From assembly GCA_022819745.1 (NCBI GenBank), contig JAJEGS010000056.1, positions 1 through 64,000 on the forward strand: a DNA stretch of 64,000 bases, given 5' to 3'. Positions 18,739-26,716 of this stretch are shown in pieces. The notes under the pieces are model-generated. The model made no database searches and had not been told where the DNA came from. It worked only from the letters and a program-made list of their open reading frames with translations. Position 1 is the stretch's first letter. The number at the start of each line of letters is the position of its first letter. The stretch comes from Candidatus Latescibacterota bacterium (GTDB lineage Bacteria > Latescibacterota > UBA2968 > UBA8231). Both the position numbers and the translations under genes were made by a program.

Positions 18739-20703
18739 TCAATAAGCCACCGCGATCAGGCGGGTTCCGCTGTCGCGACCTCCTTCGCGACCGACCGCGA
18801 CCCGGCATACGTAGAGCCCCGGCGGCACTAGCTGGCCGCGGCTGTCCCGTCCATCCCAAGGCTGGATGTACTGACCCGAATGGTCCCGGCCCACATACAC
18901 CTCCCGCACTAGCCGGCCCGACATATCCCACACCCCCACCTCCACTAGCCGGTCCTCGGTCAACTTCAGTAGGTCGTACTGGATCGCCACCGCGTCGTTG
19001 ATGCCGTCTCCATTGGGCGTAAACGCGGCCGGCTCGACCTGTAACCCGGCCACAATCGACGCGCCCAGCGACAGCGTCTCGACCGACAGACGGTTGCCGT
19101 CCAGCCTGTTGGTCGCATCGCCGCCCCGCACCGGTTGCCAGACCTCCTCTGGTGCCTCGCTGTCGAAAATGCGGCCTTGGAAGGTCGCCGCATACCGATA
19201 CACCTCGCCCCGCAGCCGAACTTGGAGCAACTCACCGCTCTGGTCCACCGCCAGCCGTGGAAAGCTCACCACCACCCGGTCCTCGGTGCGCAGGCTGTCT
19301 ACCTCCGTGAAGGCCACCGCCGCTCCCGCCACCTCGACTTCGACCACCTCCACCACTCGGCCCCCCTGAAAGCGCAACTCGAGGCTGTCGAAACCCCGAT
19401 CCTGCAGCGACAAGGTGGGCCGCACCGCGTACGTGAAGTCGGTTAGCTGCGAAGCCGCGGCCTGCCACGGGTCCACCTCTCCCACCAGATCCGTCGCCGC
19501 TGGCGGCGACGAGACCGCGAATTCGAGGAAGTTTACCTGCCCGCCATCCAGAAAATCACTGGCGAAGTCAAGCGAAAACTGCACGTAGTTGCGCGGCCGC
19601 GGTGCCACCATCGGCACCCCCAGACTGTCGCCAAACGAATACGGTGCCGACCACAGGTCCCAGTTTGCCGCGTCGTGGGTGATGCGGCCTTTCTCTTTTT
19701 CCTTCAGCTTGTCGTACTGCGCTCGGGTCAGCGGCGAGCCGTCCGACCCATACGGCACCTCCTCGTCGGCGCGGAAGGTCCGCCGCCAGTACCGGGACGG
19801 CTCGGGATCGTCGCCGCCATGGCTGCGGATCGATACCCGGGCCGACTCGTCTTGGCGGCCCGACCAGCGCACCCAACCTAGGCTGGAGGGAGCACCCAGC
19901 GGAATGGTGTTCGAGGTATAGCTGGCGAACGGCACATATCCCTCGGCGAACACCTCCATCTCCGCAATTTCCCACGCCTGCCGCTGAAACGGGTTCAGCC
20001 ACAGCGCTAGCTGTCGCACTGGCGTTCGGTCTAGGGGGATTTCCACCACCGGGCTCTTGTTCTCGGTGATCTCCGCCACCAGATTGAAGTCGAGTTTGGT
20101 GCCGACGAGTTTGCGCTGGAATGCTAGGTGAGATCGGTTCGGCGTTCCCCCGTGGGGTTGGCCACTGCCGGTGGCGATAGCGATGTGCTCGATGTAGTTG
20201 GGGGAGCCGGGACGCGGCGACACCCGCACCCGGTTCACCGGGAACAGGCCGCCTAGGTCGAAGTACAGGGTGAAGCCGGTGATACCGCCCCCCGGACTGT
20301 AATCCGACAGCGACGCATTGTGTACTAAGAAGAAGGTGGTGAAGTCTCCATCGGCGACCACGTCTAGGGTCGGGTCGCGGCCATAGCCCGAGTAGCGCTC
20401 GGTCATCAGGAAGCCGCCCCGTTCTTCCACCGTGGATAGGATGCTCTCGTCGCTGCCGTAGTAGTAGGGGGCTAGCACTCCATCTAGGTTGACGCTGTCG
20501 AAGTCGCCGGCTTGGGCAGGGTCCACATCGGCCCAACTCAACTGCTCGAACTCGACGCGGCCGTCTGCTACCTCGGGCAGCAGGGGAAAGCTAGCGTAGT
20601 CCTCGCCGCCCAAGCGATAAATCTTGACTGCATCTGCCGGACGCCACATCCCCGCGCTCGCCACCAGGCACAAGAGCAGGCCTGCCAATCGCGCTCTTGC
20701 CAA
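18739..20703 (-). CDS. Secreted discoidin-like protein with FlgD/gliding-type C-terminal domain (3 of 3)
   Basis: 654 residues from TTG 20703. GAGGGTG lies 7 nt upstream, and the next residues form a signal peptide (ARARLAGLLLCLVASAGMW). A longer frame from ATG 20787 would cross the hairpin at 20764-20797 and has no leader, so it is rejected. The middle shows a discoidin-like stretch (GFTLYFDLGGLFPVNRVRVS), then VAPRPRNYVQFSLDFASDF. The C-terminus has TPNGDGINDAVAIQYDLL, VGVWDMSGRLVREV and GQLVPPGLYVCRVAV, the same sorting-type domain as in the two following genes. First gene after a terminator-like hairpin, it probably heads the transcription unit of five large surface proteins. Confidence 0.8.
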   Translation of the reverse strand: MARARLAGLLLCLVASAGMWRPADAVKIYRLGGEDYASFPLLPEVADGRVEFEQLSWADVDPAQAGDFDSVNLDGVLAPYYYGSDESILSTVEERGGFLMTERYSGYGRDPTLDVVADGDFTTFFLVHNASLSDYSPGGGITGFTLYFDLGGLFPVNRVRVSPRPGSPNYIEHIAIATGSGQPHGGTPNRSHLAFQRKLVGTKLDFNLVAEITENKSPVVEIPLDRTPVRQLALWLNPFQRQAWEIAEMEVFAEGYVPFASYTSNTIPLGAPSSLGWVRWSGRQDESARVSIRSHGGDDPEPSRYWRRTFRADEEVPYGSDGSPLTRAQYDKLKEKEKGRITHDAANWDLWSAPYSFGDSLGVPMVAPRPRNYVQFSLDFASDFLDGGQVNFLEFAVSSPPAATDLVGEVDPWQAAASQLTDFTYAVRPTLSLQDRGFDSLELRFQGGRVVEVVEVEVAGAAVAFTEVDSLRTEDRVVVSFPRLAVDQSGELLQVRLRGEVYRYAATFQGRIFDSEAPEEVWQPVRGGDATNRLDGNRLSVETLSLGASIVAGLQVEPAAFTPNGDGINDAVAIQYDLLKLTEDRLVEVGVWDMSGRLVREVYVGRDHSGQYIQPWDGRDSRGQLVPPGLYVCRVAVGREGGRDSGTRLIAVAY

Positions 20704-20763
20704 GATGTCACCCTCTTGTGGTGTGTGGGCCCAACCCGCGTGTATCGTTGGGCTGATTATTAG

Positions 20764-20797
20764 GGAAGGGGGGATGTGAGACCACATCCCCCCTTCC
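20764..20797 (-). terminator. Strong intrinsic hairpin after the CBM9-like gene
   Basis: A perfect 15-bp inverted repeat: GGAAGGGGGGATGTG (20764-20778) and CACATCCCCCCTTCC (20783-20797) with loop AGAC. On the minus strand it lies 50 bp after the stop of the gene ending at 20847 and is followed by CTAATAAT rather than a long T run. It separates the CBM9-like gene from the secreted-protein operon. Its place inside the longest possible frame of the next gene argues for the TTG start at 20703. Confidence 0.7.
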
Positions 20798-20846
20798 TTC
20801 GTGTTATGGAGCTTGAACCGCTAGTAGCGAACCTACTCGCTGTCCG

Positions 20847-21749
20847 CTACTCCCCGAACGCAGCCTTGATACGGCCCCAACTCTCGGCTTCGACTGCCGT
20901 GCCAAAATCGACTTCCTCCAATGGAGCCAGCAGGAAGTCGGTGGCTACCGCGGCGGTTTCCCAGTAGGTTCCCTCGCCATTCAGGACGTACTGTACGGCC
21001 TCGTTGTTGTCCATATTGTCATAGTCGCCGATCATCCAGTTCAGACCGATGATCTGACCTTCTTCCATGTCGTGTACCACACTGCCGTCCGGGTCATCCC
21101 ACTGCAGGTTGTCCCACAATGTCATCATCCACTCTGCCTTGCCGGTGACGTCGGCGGCGTTGAGCACGACGGAATCCGACGAGTACCCTTGGGCGGCGTA
21201 CGGCGGGTTGCCAGCCCAGGTAGCTTGGCTATGCCAGAACCAGTACCACGCTGTCTCCTCGTTGTTCATCGACGCCGGATCGATGTCCGGGAGGCGGAAG
21301 TGGATGTTTTGGGCGAAGCGCCCGCGGTCCTCGGCTTCGTCCGCCCAACTGCGTTCGCCGCCGTGGTCCCCGTCAACGCTCATTTCGAAGGTGTCGGGCA
21401 AGGGAGGAGGGCTACTTTCGATACCGGAGACGTCTCGCTTGCGGAAGTTGTCGAACAACTCGTGGTGCATGTAGAGACGGTCCTGGCTGGCGCTATAACC
21501 GACGATGACCTTGCTGTTCAGACTGGACAGGTCGGTCCACTTCTCGCCGGTTGTGGACGTGTAGAGTTCTGGCCCGATCCAGTAGTCCTCGGGAACCACG
21601 GCCCACTCGGACAGATCCCCGTCCAGAGTCGGCTCGGCACCCGCCGGAAATTGGAACGCGAGCAGGACTTGGTCCTCTGGCACATGACTATAGGCGGAAA
21701 AGGCAAAGCCCACAGTCAGGCACAGAGCGATAAGCGTAGCTTTCTTCAT
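20847..21749 (-). CDS. Secreted CBM9-like (DOMON-type) protein
   Basis: 300 residues from ATG 21749, which follows GGAGG by 10 nt and opens a signal peptide (MKKATLIALCLTVGFAFSAY). The upstream 45 codons of open frame have no leader character. Residues after the signal read PTLDGDLSEWAVVPEDYWIG, the usual opening of CBM9-like carbohydrate-binding domains, followed by alternating strands (SKVIVGYSASQDRLYMHHEL) and FEMSVDGDHGGERSWAD. The end is APLEEVDFGTAVEAESWGRI-KAAFGE. A second gene of this family lies at the right edge of the window with a matching C-terminus. Probable role: binding an extracellular glycan or heme-like ligand at the cell surface. A strong hairpin follows the gene. Confidence 0.75.
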   Translation of the reverse strand: MKKATLIALCLTVGFAFSAYSHVPEDQVLLAFQFPAGAEPTLDGDLSEWAVVPEDYWIGPELYTSTTGEKWTDLSSLNSKVIVGYSASQDRLYMHHELFDNFRKRDVSGIESSPPPLPDTFEMSVDGDHGGERSWADEAEDRGRFAQNIHFRLPDIDPASMNNEETAWYWFWHSQATWAGNPPYAAQGYSSDSVVLNAADVTGKAEWMMTLWDNLQWDDPDGSVVHDMEEGQIIGLNWMIGDYDNMDNNEAVQYVLNGEGTYWETAAVATDFLLAPLEEVDFGTAVEAESWGRIKAAFGE

Positions 21750-21887
21750 TGTGTGGAACCTCCACGATGATGATTCTCCGACCCCAGACGCTCTGGGGCC
21801 GCAGGAATCGGGTTGTATGCGCGTTTGTGGTAATGTATAGACTGGTCTTAGGTCTGGGCAATAAAAAAACGAGACCGACCACACTCG

Positions 21888-23426
21888 CTATGGGGCCAGC
21901 CGTGCCATGCGTGCCTCTAGCGCTGCAAGCTGACGGGTATCTCCCCGCCAGTGGGCGACCGCCAGCCGGTATGCCCGCAGTGCCGCATCCACTTGGCCCG
22001 TCTGTTCGTATGCCTTGCCGAGCGCGTAGTGGGCCTTCGCGCTGGTGGCGTCCAACCTCTTCACGGCCTTGAACACCGCGATCGCCCGGTCGTAGGCTTG
22101 CTGGCGGAGGTAGAACTGTCCGAGGCTCAGGCGAGGCTCGACCCAATCCGGTCGGTGGCGAATCGCTGCCTTGTAGGACTGCTCGGCCTGATCTAGGCGA
22201 CCCTGAAGTAGCCCCACGTTGCCTAGGGCGTGGTGCGCCTTGGCAAAAGTCGTGTCTACTTGTAGGGCCTGATGGAAAGACCGACGAGCTTGGTCCAGAC
22301 GCCCTCCCCGGGCCTCGACATAACCGATGGTGAAGTGGGCCTCGCAGGCCTCGCGCTGATCCGGGGCTTGGGCGATCACCTGACGGGCCAGTGCCACCGC
22401 TTCGTCTAGGTCGCCCTGATTCAGGTGGGCGTGGCTCAATCCTGAGAGGGCTCTGACATGCTCGGGCTGGCGCTCTAGGACCGCCCGGTACATGCCGATG
22501 GCCTGGTTCCACCGGCCGAGCTCGCCGTAGGAGCGCCCCGCCGCCAGATAGGAGTCTAGGTCGCCGACGGCCTGATTTACCTGTTTTTCCACGGCTTGCA
22601 CTTGGGCGGCTCGCTGGTTCAGCTCGGCAAAGCGGTCGAGCAGTATCTGAGCTTGTTCCTCGCGCCCTTGGGCAGAGTAGAGATTGGCCAGACTGTAGTA
22701 TGCCTCGGGATAGGCCGGGTCGATCTCAAGAGCCCGGCGCAGCATTCCCTCGGCCTCCTCGTAGCGCTCCGGGTAGGTATAGAGTACCCCGAGTTCCCGG
22801 TGGGCCTCCTTGTTGTCGGGATCGAACCTGACCGCGCGTGTCAATAGCTCCGCGGATTCTGCCCGGCGTCCCTGCATCCGGAGGAGCCGGCCCAAGGCAC
22901 ACAGCGCCTCAGCATCGGTCGAATCGGCCGCCACGGCCCGCACCAGGGCCTCTTCGGCTCGTTCGTACGCCCCTTGCTCTTGGTGCAGACCGGCCAGAAG
23001 ACGGTACGAAGGAGCTGTGCCCGGATCGATGCGCACGGCCTCTTCCAACAGGGCGACCGCCTCCCGGTGGCGTTTCATTTCTCCGTAGGCCACGGCCAGA
23101 TTGTGGTAGGCCAGAACAAGGCTCGAATCTAGGCGAATGGCGGTCAGATACGCGGTTTCAGCCGAATTCCTGCGGCCCAGTTTCATGTAGGCCGTGGCCA
23201 GATGGCAGTGGGCTACCGCGGAGAGGGAGTCTAGGGTCACTGCCTGCTGATACGCGGCGAGTGCGTCGCGGTACCGGGCTTGGCGGAAATAGGTGTGCCC
23301 GAGCGTGAGGAGCCGGTTTCTCTCTGGGTTCGGTGCTGGTGATTCGGGTGCCTGACACGCGCCCAGCCAGATTGCCAACAGGGCAGCGGCGGTGCGGCGA
23401 AACACAACTGCGTACGTCAGATGCAT
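21888..23426 (-). CDS. TPR-repeat lipoprotein
   Basis: 512 residues from ATG 23426. It begins MHLTYAVVFRRTAAALLAIW and then LGACQAPESPAP, a lipoprotein signal with the acylated cysteine at about residue 24. The 70 residues of open frame upstream have no signal and are rejected. The rest is at least ten tetratricopeptide repeats with the W/L-G-Y-A-F-A-P pattern (AAYQQAVTLDSLSAVAHCHL; AYLTAIRLDSSLVLAYHNLA; MLRRALEIDPAYPEAYYSLA; SFHQALQVDTTFAKAHHALG). Such lipoproteins scaffold envelope complexes. It is divergent from the hypothetical gene at 23823 and precedes the CBM9-like gene by 138 bp. Its partners are probably the surface proteins of the same gene run (inference). Confidence 0.85.
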   Translation of the reverse strand: MHLTYAVVFRRTAAALLAIWLGACQAPESPAPNPERNRLLTLGHTYFRQARYRDALAAYQQAVTLDSLSAVAHCHLATAYMKLGRRNSAETAYLTAIRLDSSLVLAYHNLAVAYGEMKRHREAVALLEEAVRIDPGTAPSYRLLAGLHQEQGAYERAEEALVRAVAADSTDAEALCALGRLLRMQGRRAESAELLTRAVRFDPDNKEAHRELGVLYTYPERYEEAEGMLRRALEIDPAYPEAYYSLANLYSAQGREEQAQILLDRFAELNQRAAQVQAVEKQVNQAVGDLDSYLAAGRSYGELGRWNQAIGMYRAVLERQPEHVRALSGLSHAHLNQGDLDEAVALARQVIAQAPDQREACEAHFTIGYVEARGGRLDQARRSFHQALQVDTTFAKAHHALGNVGLLQGRLDQAEQSYKAAIRHRPDWVEPRLSLGQFYLRQQAYDRAIAVFKAVKRLDATSAKAHYALGKAYEQTGQVDAALRAYRLAVAHWRGDTRQLAALEARMARLAP

Positions 23427-23822
23427 CGCGCAGTTTTCCGTTGGATCACGGGGTTGACCGGGGGCGACGTGGCGTGAGGAGGGCTGGAGTCGAGGGAAGA
23501 GAATTGCCACCCGTGGACGTCTTCGCGTCGCCGACCGAATATAAGCCATCGGCACCAGCCCCAACAACTTGAGTGCTGGTGTCAGCAGGGCCGTTTCGTC
23601 GGCCTTGTTGACCAAGGCACCCGCTGGCTCGGTCAATCTGGCCTCGCCAGTTTAGGCGATTGACGCGATTGACGCGTCTGGTGCCGATCTATAGTATGGC
23701 AGATAGGCACCCGCGCGGGGCAGGGACGACGCCTAAGACAACCCCAGCAGGCCGCGGCGACACCCCGAGATGGAGCAGAGCGTGACTTGGCAGGAACGAG
23801 CAGCAGGCGGATCTGAAGCGGC
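23427..23822. other. Divergent intergenic region
   Basis: 396 bp between the TPR lipoprotein (minus) and the gene at 23823 (plus). It should hold both promoters. It contains a short tandem repeat of ATTGACGCG (two copies near 23659-23676) and the promoter candidate at 23669-23697. No supported gene. Confidence 0.5.
23669..23697 (+). promoter_or_regulatory. Possible sigma70-type promoter for the gene at 23823
   Basis: TTGACG at 23669-23674 is followed by TAGTAT at 23692-23697 (17-bp spacing); an overlapping TATAGT at 23690-23695 gives 15 bp. It points toward the plus-strand gene about 125 bp downstream. The match is by eye only. Confidence 0.35.
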
Positions 23823-24731
23823 ATGGCATCGACAATCAGACTGAGCGGCGGCTCCTTCAGGGGCCTCCTCCTCGACAACGAGGCGAACGCCGACCGCCAG
23901 GGGAGCGGCTTCACCCCTCTGTGCCATCTGCGCTACCCGGACCAGAATCTCTATCGGGACGACGCCGTCGGTCTCAACTTTGAGCACATCATGAACGGCG
24001 CGGCGGCCGACGCCGCCCGCTCGATGTTTACCCCCCGGAAGGACCGCTGTCTCCTCCTCTCCCACGCTCCCGGCGAAGCGTCGGTCTGCCATCCGGCCGC
24101 CGACTCCTCCTGGGGGATCGAGAGCGCGATGCGCTATTGCCTCGGGCCGGACTGCGTCGATATGGAGTTTACCGCCCGCCTGACCGACGAACGATGCGCT
24201 CCGCTTGGGTACGTCGCCTTCATGTGGGCTTCCTACATGAACCGCACCTGCGGCCGGGCGATCCATTTCTACGGGACCTGCGAAGGGGAGGAAGGCTGGA
24301 TCCGCTTCGGCGAAGACCTGCCGGAGGGCCGCTTTGAGACCGGTACCGTTGCCCACGCCTCGGTCGATCTCCTCCCGTGCGAAGAAGGGGCCGAAACCCT
24401 CAACATCGTCGAAGATCCCCGCAAGCGCTTCCTGCTGCCGTTCTACTACGGTCTGGCGGATGGCGACGGCGACCTGTCGAGCGCGGGCGACCGGATGGTC
24501 TATGCGATGATGTTCGATCAGGAGGCACCCATCCGCTTCGCCCTGTGGAACTTCATCCGGGACGAACGCGGCCGGCCGGACCCGCACAGCCCGGCTTGGG
24601 ACTGGCAGTACGTCATTCGCGCCCCGGAGATCGGCCGAACCTACCGCTACCGGGAGCGGCTCCTGTACCGACCGTTCGTCGATCGGGAAGCGGTGCGGCG
24701 GGCGTATGAGGAGTGGATGGCCGAACTATAG
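23823..24731 (+). CDS. Conserved-type hypothetical protein, probably carbohydrate-related
   Basis: 302 residues, soluble, with no signal peptide, TM segment or motif I can name. The sequence is rich in Tyr, Phe and Trp with beta-like segments (RAIHFYGTCEGEEGWIRFGE; FLLPFYYGLADGDGDLSSAG; DRMVYAMMFDQEAPIRFALW) and ends in a WDWQYVIRAPEIGRTYRYRE stretch, which suits a beta-sandwich fold. The ATG at 23823 has no strong ribosome site. It converges on the 628-residue (alpha/alpha)-barrel-like protein with 11 bp between the stops, and a DUF4432 epimerase-like gene lies beyond. A role with those in sugar metabolism is only an inference from position. Confidence 0.6.
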   Translation: MASTIRLSGGSFRGLLLDNEANADRQGSGFTPLCHLRYPDQNLYRDDAVGLNFEHIMNGAAADAARSMFTPRKDRCLLLSHAPGEASVCHPAADSSWGIESAMRYCLGPDCVDMEFTARLTDERCAPLGYVAFMWASYMNRTCGRAIHFYGTCEGEEGWIRFGEDLPEGRFETGTVAHASVDLLPCEEGAETLNIVEDPRKRFLLPFYYGLADGDGDLSSAGDRMVYAMMFDQEAPIRFALWNFIRDERGRPDPHSPAWDWQYVIRAPEIGRTYRYRERLLYRPFVDREAVRRAYEEWMAEL

Positions 24732-24742
24732 CGCTTCGACCT

Positions 24743-26629
24743 TCACCACGGCGGGGCCAGACTCGGCTCGTGGACGAAGCGCTTCATGCCCAGCACGAGT
24801 CGGGCCTGGGTGCGCGGCGGCAGAGCCAGCGCGAACGTCTTGCCGTTCACCGGAACGCGCTGGGGTGCCCCTGCGACCTCGACCTCGGTGAACTCGTGTT
24901 CTCCCATGCCTCCCGCTTGGATCAGCACCTCCCGGCGCTCCGTTGGGCTTACGTTCACCACGGTCAGTTCGGCCCGGTCGTCGCTCAGCCCCGACACCAG
25001 CGCGGCCACGTCGGGCGGAAGCCCCGGACGACGGCGCTGGGCGTCGAAGTGGCGCAGTCTCGTGACCAGCAGGCCCCCGTTGTAGTGGGGAAGGGGGGCA
25101 CCCATGGTGAGTTGCACCAAGCCTTCACAAGTAACGGGATTTCGCTGCTGGAAATAGGCGTCGTTATAAGTCGCCGGGTCCTGCTCATCCTGTGCCATGA
25201 AGTCGAGGCGCGCCTGCACCTGGCTCAGATTGTGTTCGAGGATCCGCTCTGGATACTCGGGGAACTCGCCGTGTAGGTAGGCCATCCAGCCCCAGTCGTG
25301 CCCGCCCTGATCCTTGGTGTGGTGCCACGAGTTGACGGCGAACGGATCGCCCGACCGCTTGCGGGTCTGCTCGAATCGCTGTGAATCGGACCGGGCCATC
25401 GACATGCACCACAGATGGGCGATGTCGGACGGGTACATGGGCATGAACTCGAACCAGCCGTCTTGTTGCAAAGTGGTGCCGTCTTCCTTGCGGATCGGGT
25501 ACCACATCCACTCGCCCAGCTCGTAGTTGACCAGTCCGGGATCATCGTACTTGTGGGGCACGTAGAGCTGATCGTCGCGCTCGATTCCGCGGGAAATGAG
25601 GACATCGATCTGCGACCGCGGAAAGTCCATGTATTCCAGTCGGCGCGTCAGCAGGGCGCAGTTCTGGGCTGCGACCCCCACGGCCTGTCCCACGCTGTGC
25701 CAACCGTGGGGCCAGGCCCAGCCGTAGCTCGATCCATACCACTTGCCGTTGGTGTGTTCGCCCACGACACCGGAGAGGCCGACGTTATCGGGCACGATGC
25801 CGCCGTTGGCGTCGGCGCGCTCCATCCAGGCCTCGGTGTATTCGAGGACCCAGTCGCGGTACTTCCCGTCCGCCGTCAGCAGGTAGGCGTTTGTCCCTAG
25901 GGTGGTCGCTAGGAGGTTGACTACGGCGTCGCCTCGGCCCATGCGGTCGCGCATGGCATGGCCCAGCCGCTCGGACAACTCGGGACTACTTCGCACCGCG
26001 TCGTGATTGGTGCATCCCGGCACGTCGTAGAAGGGCAGGTTGTACCCTTCATAGGGCCAATGCGGCCCTTCCTCAAAGGCCCAGTAGGCCGGCCCCTTGC
26101 TGCCGTTTCTCGCGCACCGGATGATCCGGTGTTCTGGGTCGTAGTTGGGTGCCTCCTGATCCTCGCCGAGGAACAGCCCAGCGAAGCGCTGAGCTCGCTT
26201 GATGTTGGCCCTGTTGGTGGGATCGGCCATGCAGAGCATGTAGAACAGGTAGTTGCCCTCGCCCTGATGGAACCAATCGTAGCCTGGCTGGTACTCCCGC
26301 ACCACCATGGGATAGCCGTGTCCCGTGCCGTGCTGGCTCATCTGCTCATTGATGACGTCGAATTCCCGCTGGGCGTCGGATAGGAAATGGTCGCTACCGC
26401 CGAGCAGGTAGAAGAGCGGCCAGTTGTGGAAGCTCTCGTAGCAGTCATCCAGCGCGTCGATGCTCTCGAAATCGGGACTGGGAGGCCAGAGCAGGCGTCC
26501 GTCCGGATGGGTGTACCTTTCGAGCGCCTGTGGAGCGGCGTCTTCGATTGCGTCGAAGAGTTGGCGCTGAAGCAGGGCCCACTTCGGTGGTGTCTGGGCC
26601 GATTCGCGCGCCTCTAGGGAGACTGCCAT
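24743..26629 (-). CDS. Putative (alpha/alpha)-barrel carbohydrate-active enzyme
   Basis: 628 residues with a strong ribosome site (GGAGAG) before ATG 26629 and no signal peptide, so probably cytoplasmic. Trp/Tyr/His-rich helical stretches (YESFHNWPLFYLLGGSDHFL; GYDWFHQGEGNYLFYML; WYGSSYGWAWPHGWHSVGQA) are typical of (alpha/alpha)n-barrel glycosidases and lyases. The C-terminal 110 residues look like a beta-sandwich (DRAELTVVNVSPTERREVLI; FALALPPRTQARLVLGMKRF). I cannot place it in a numbered family. It lies 87 bp upstream of nothing else on its strand except the DUF4432 gene, with which it may form a sugar-processing operon. Substrate unknown. Confidence 0.65.
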   Translation of the reverse strand: MAVSLEARESAQTPPKWALLQRQLFDAIEDAAPQALERYTHPDGRLLWPPSPDFESIDALDDCYESFHNWPLFYLLGGSDHFLSDAQREFDVINEQMSQHGTGHGYPMVVREYQPGYDWFHQGEGNYLFYMLCMADPTNRANIKRAQRFAGLFLGEDQEAPNYDPEHRIIRCARNGSKGPAYWAFEEGPHWPYEGYNLPFYDVPGCTNHDAVRSSPELSERLGHAMRDRMGRGDAVVNLLATTLGTNAYLLTADGKYRDWVLEYTEAWMERADANGGIVPDNVGLSGVVGEHTNGKWYGSSYGWAWPHGWHSVGQAVGVAAQNCALLTRRLEYMDFPRSQIDVLISRGIERDDQLYVPHKYDDPGLVNYELGEWMWYPIRKEDGTTLQQDGWFEFMPMYPSDIAHLWCMSMARSDSQRFEQTRKRSGDPFAVNSWHHTKDQGGHDWGWMAYLHGEFPEYPERILEHNLSQVQARLDFMAQDEQDPATYNDAYFQQRNPVTCEGLVQLTMGAPLPHYNGGLLVTRLRHFDAQRRRPGLPPDVAALVSGLSDDRAELTVVNVSPTERREVLIQAGGMGEHEFTEVEVAGAPQRVPVNGKTFALALPPRTQARLVLGMKRFVHEPSLAPPW

Positions 26630-26716
26630 GGTTACTCTCCTTCCGTTTTGGGCTGGTACCGCTCGATGATCAAGGTATGCGCACGGGACGCAATTCCTTA
26701 TTCTCCCAGCGAGTTC

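Noticed and set aside
18650..18931. 94-codon N-terminal extension of the 841-residue secreted protein
   Set aside because: Overlaps the preceding gene, is Arg/Gly-rich without a leader, while ATG 18649 has a ribosome site and signal peptide.
20704..20787. ATG 20787 start for the 654-residue secreted protein
   Set aside because: Would place a 15-bp perfect hairpin inside the coding region and lacks a signal sequence; TTG 20703 has GAGGGTG and a signal peptide.
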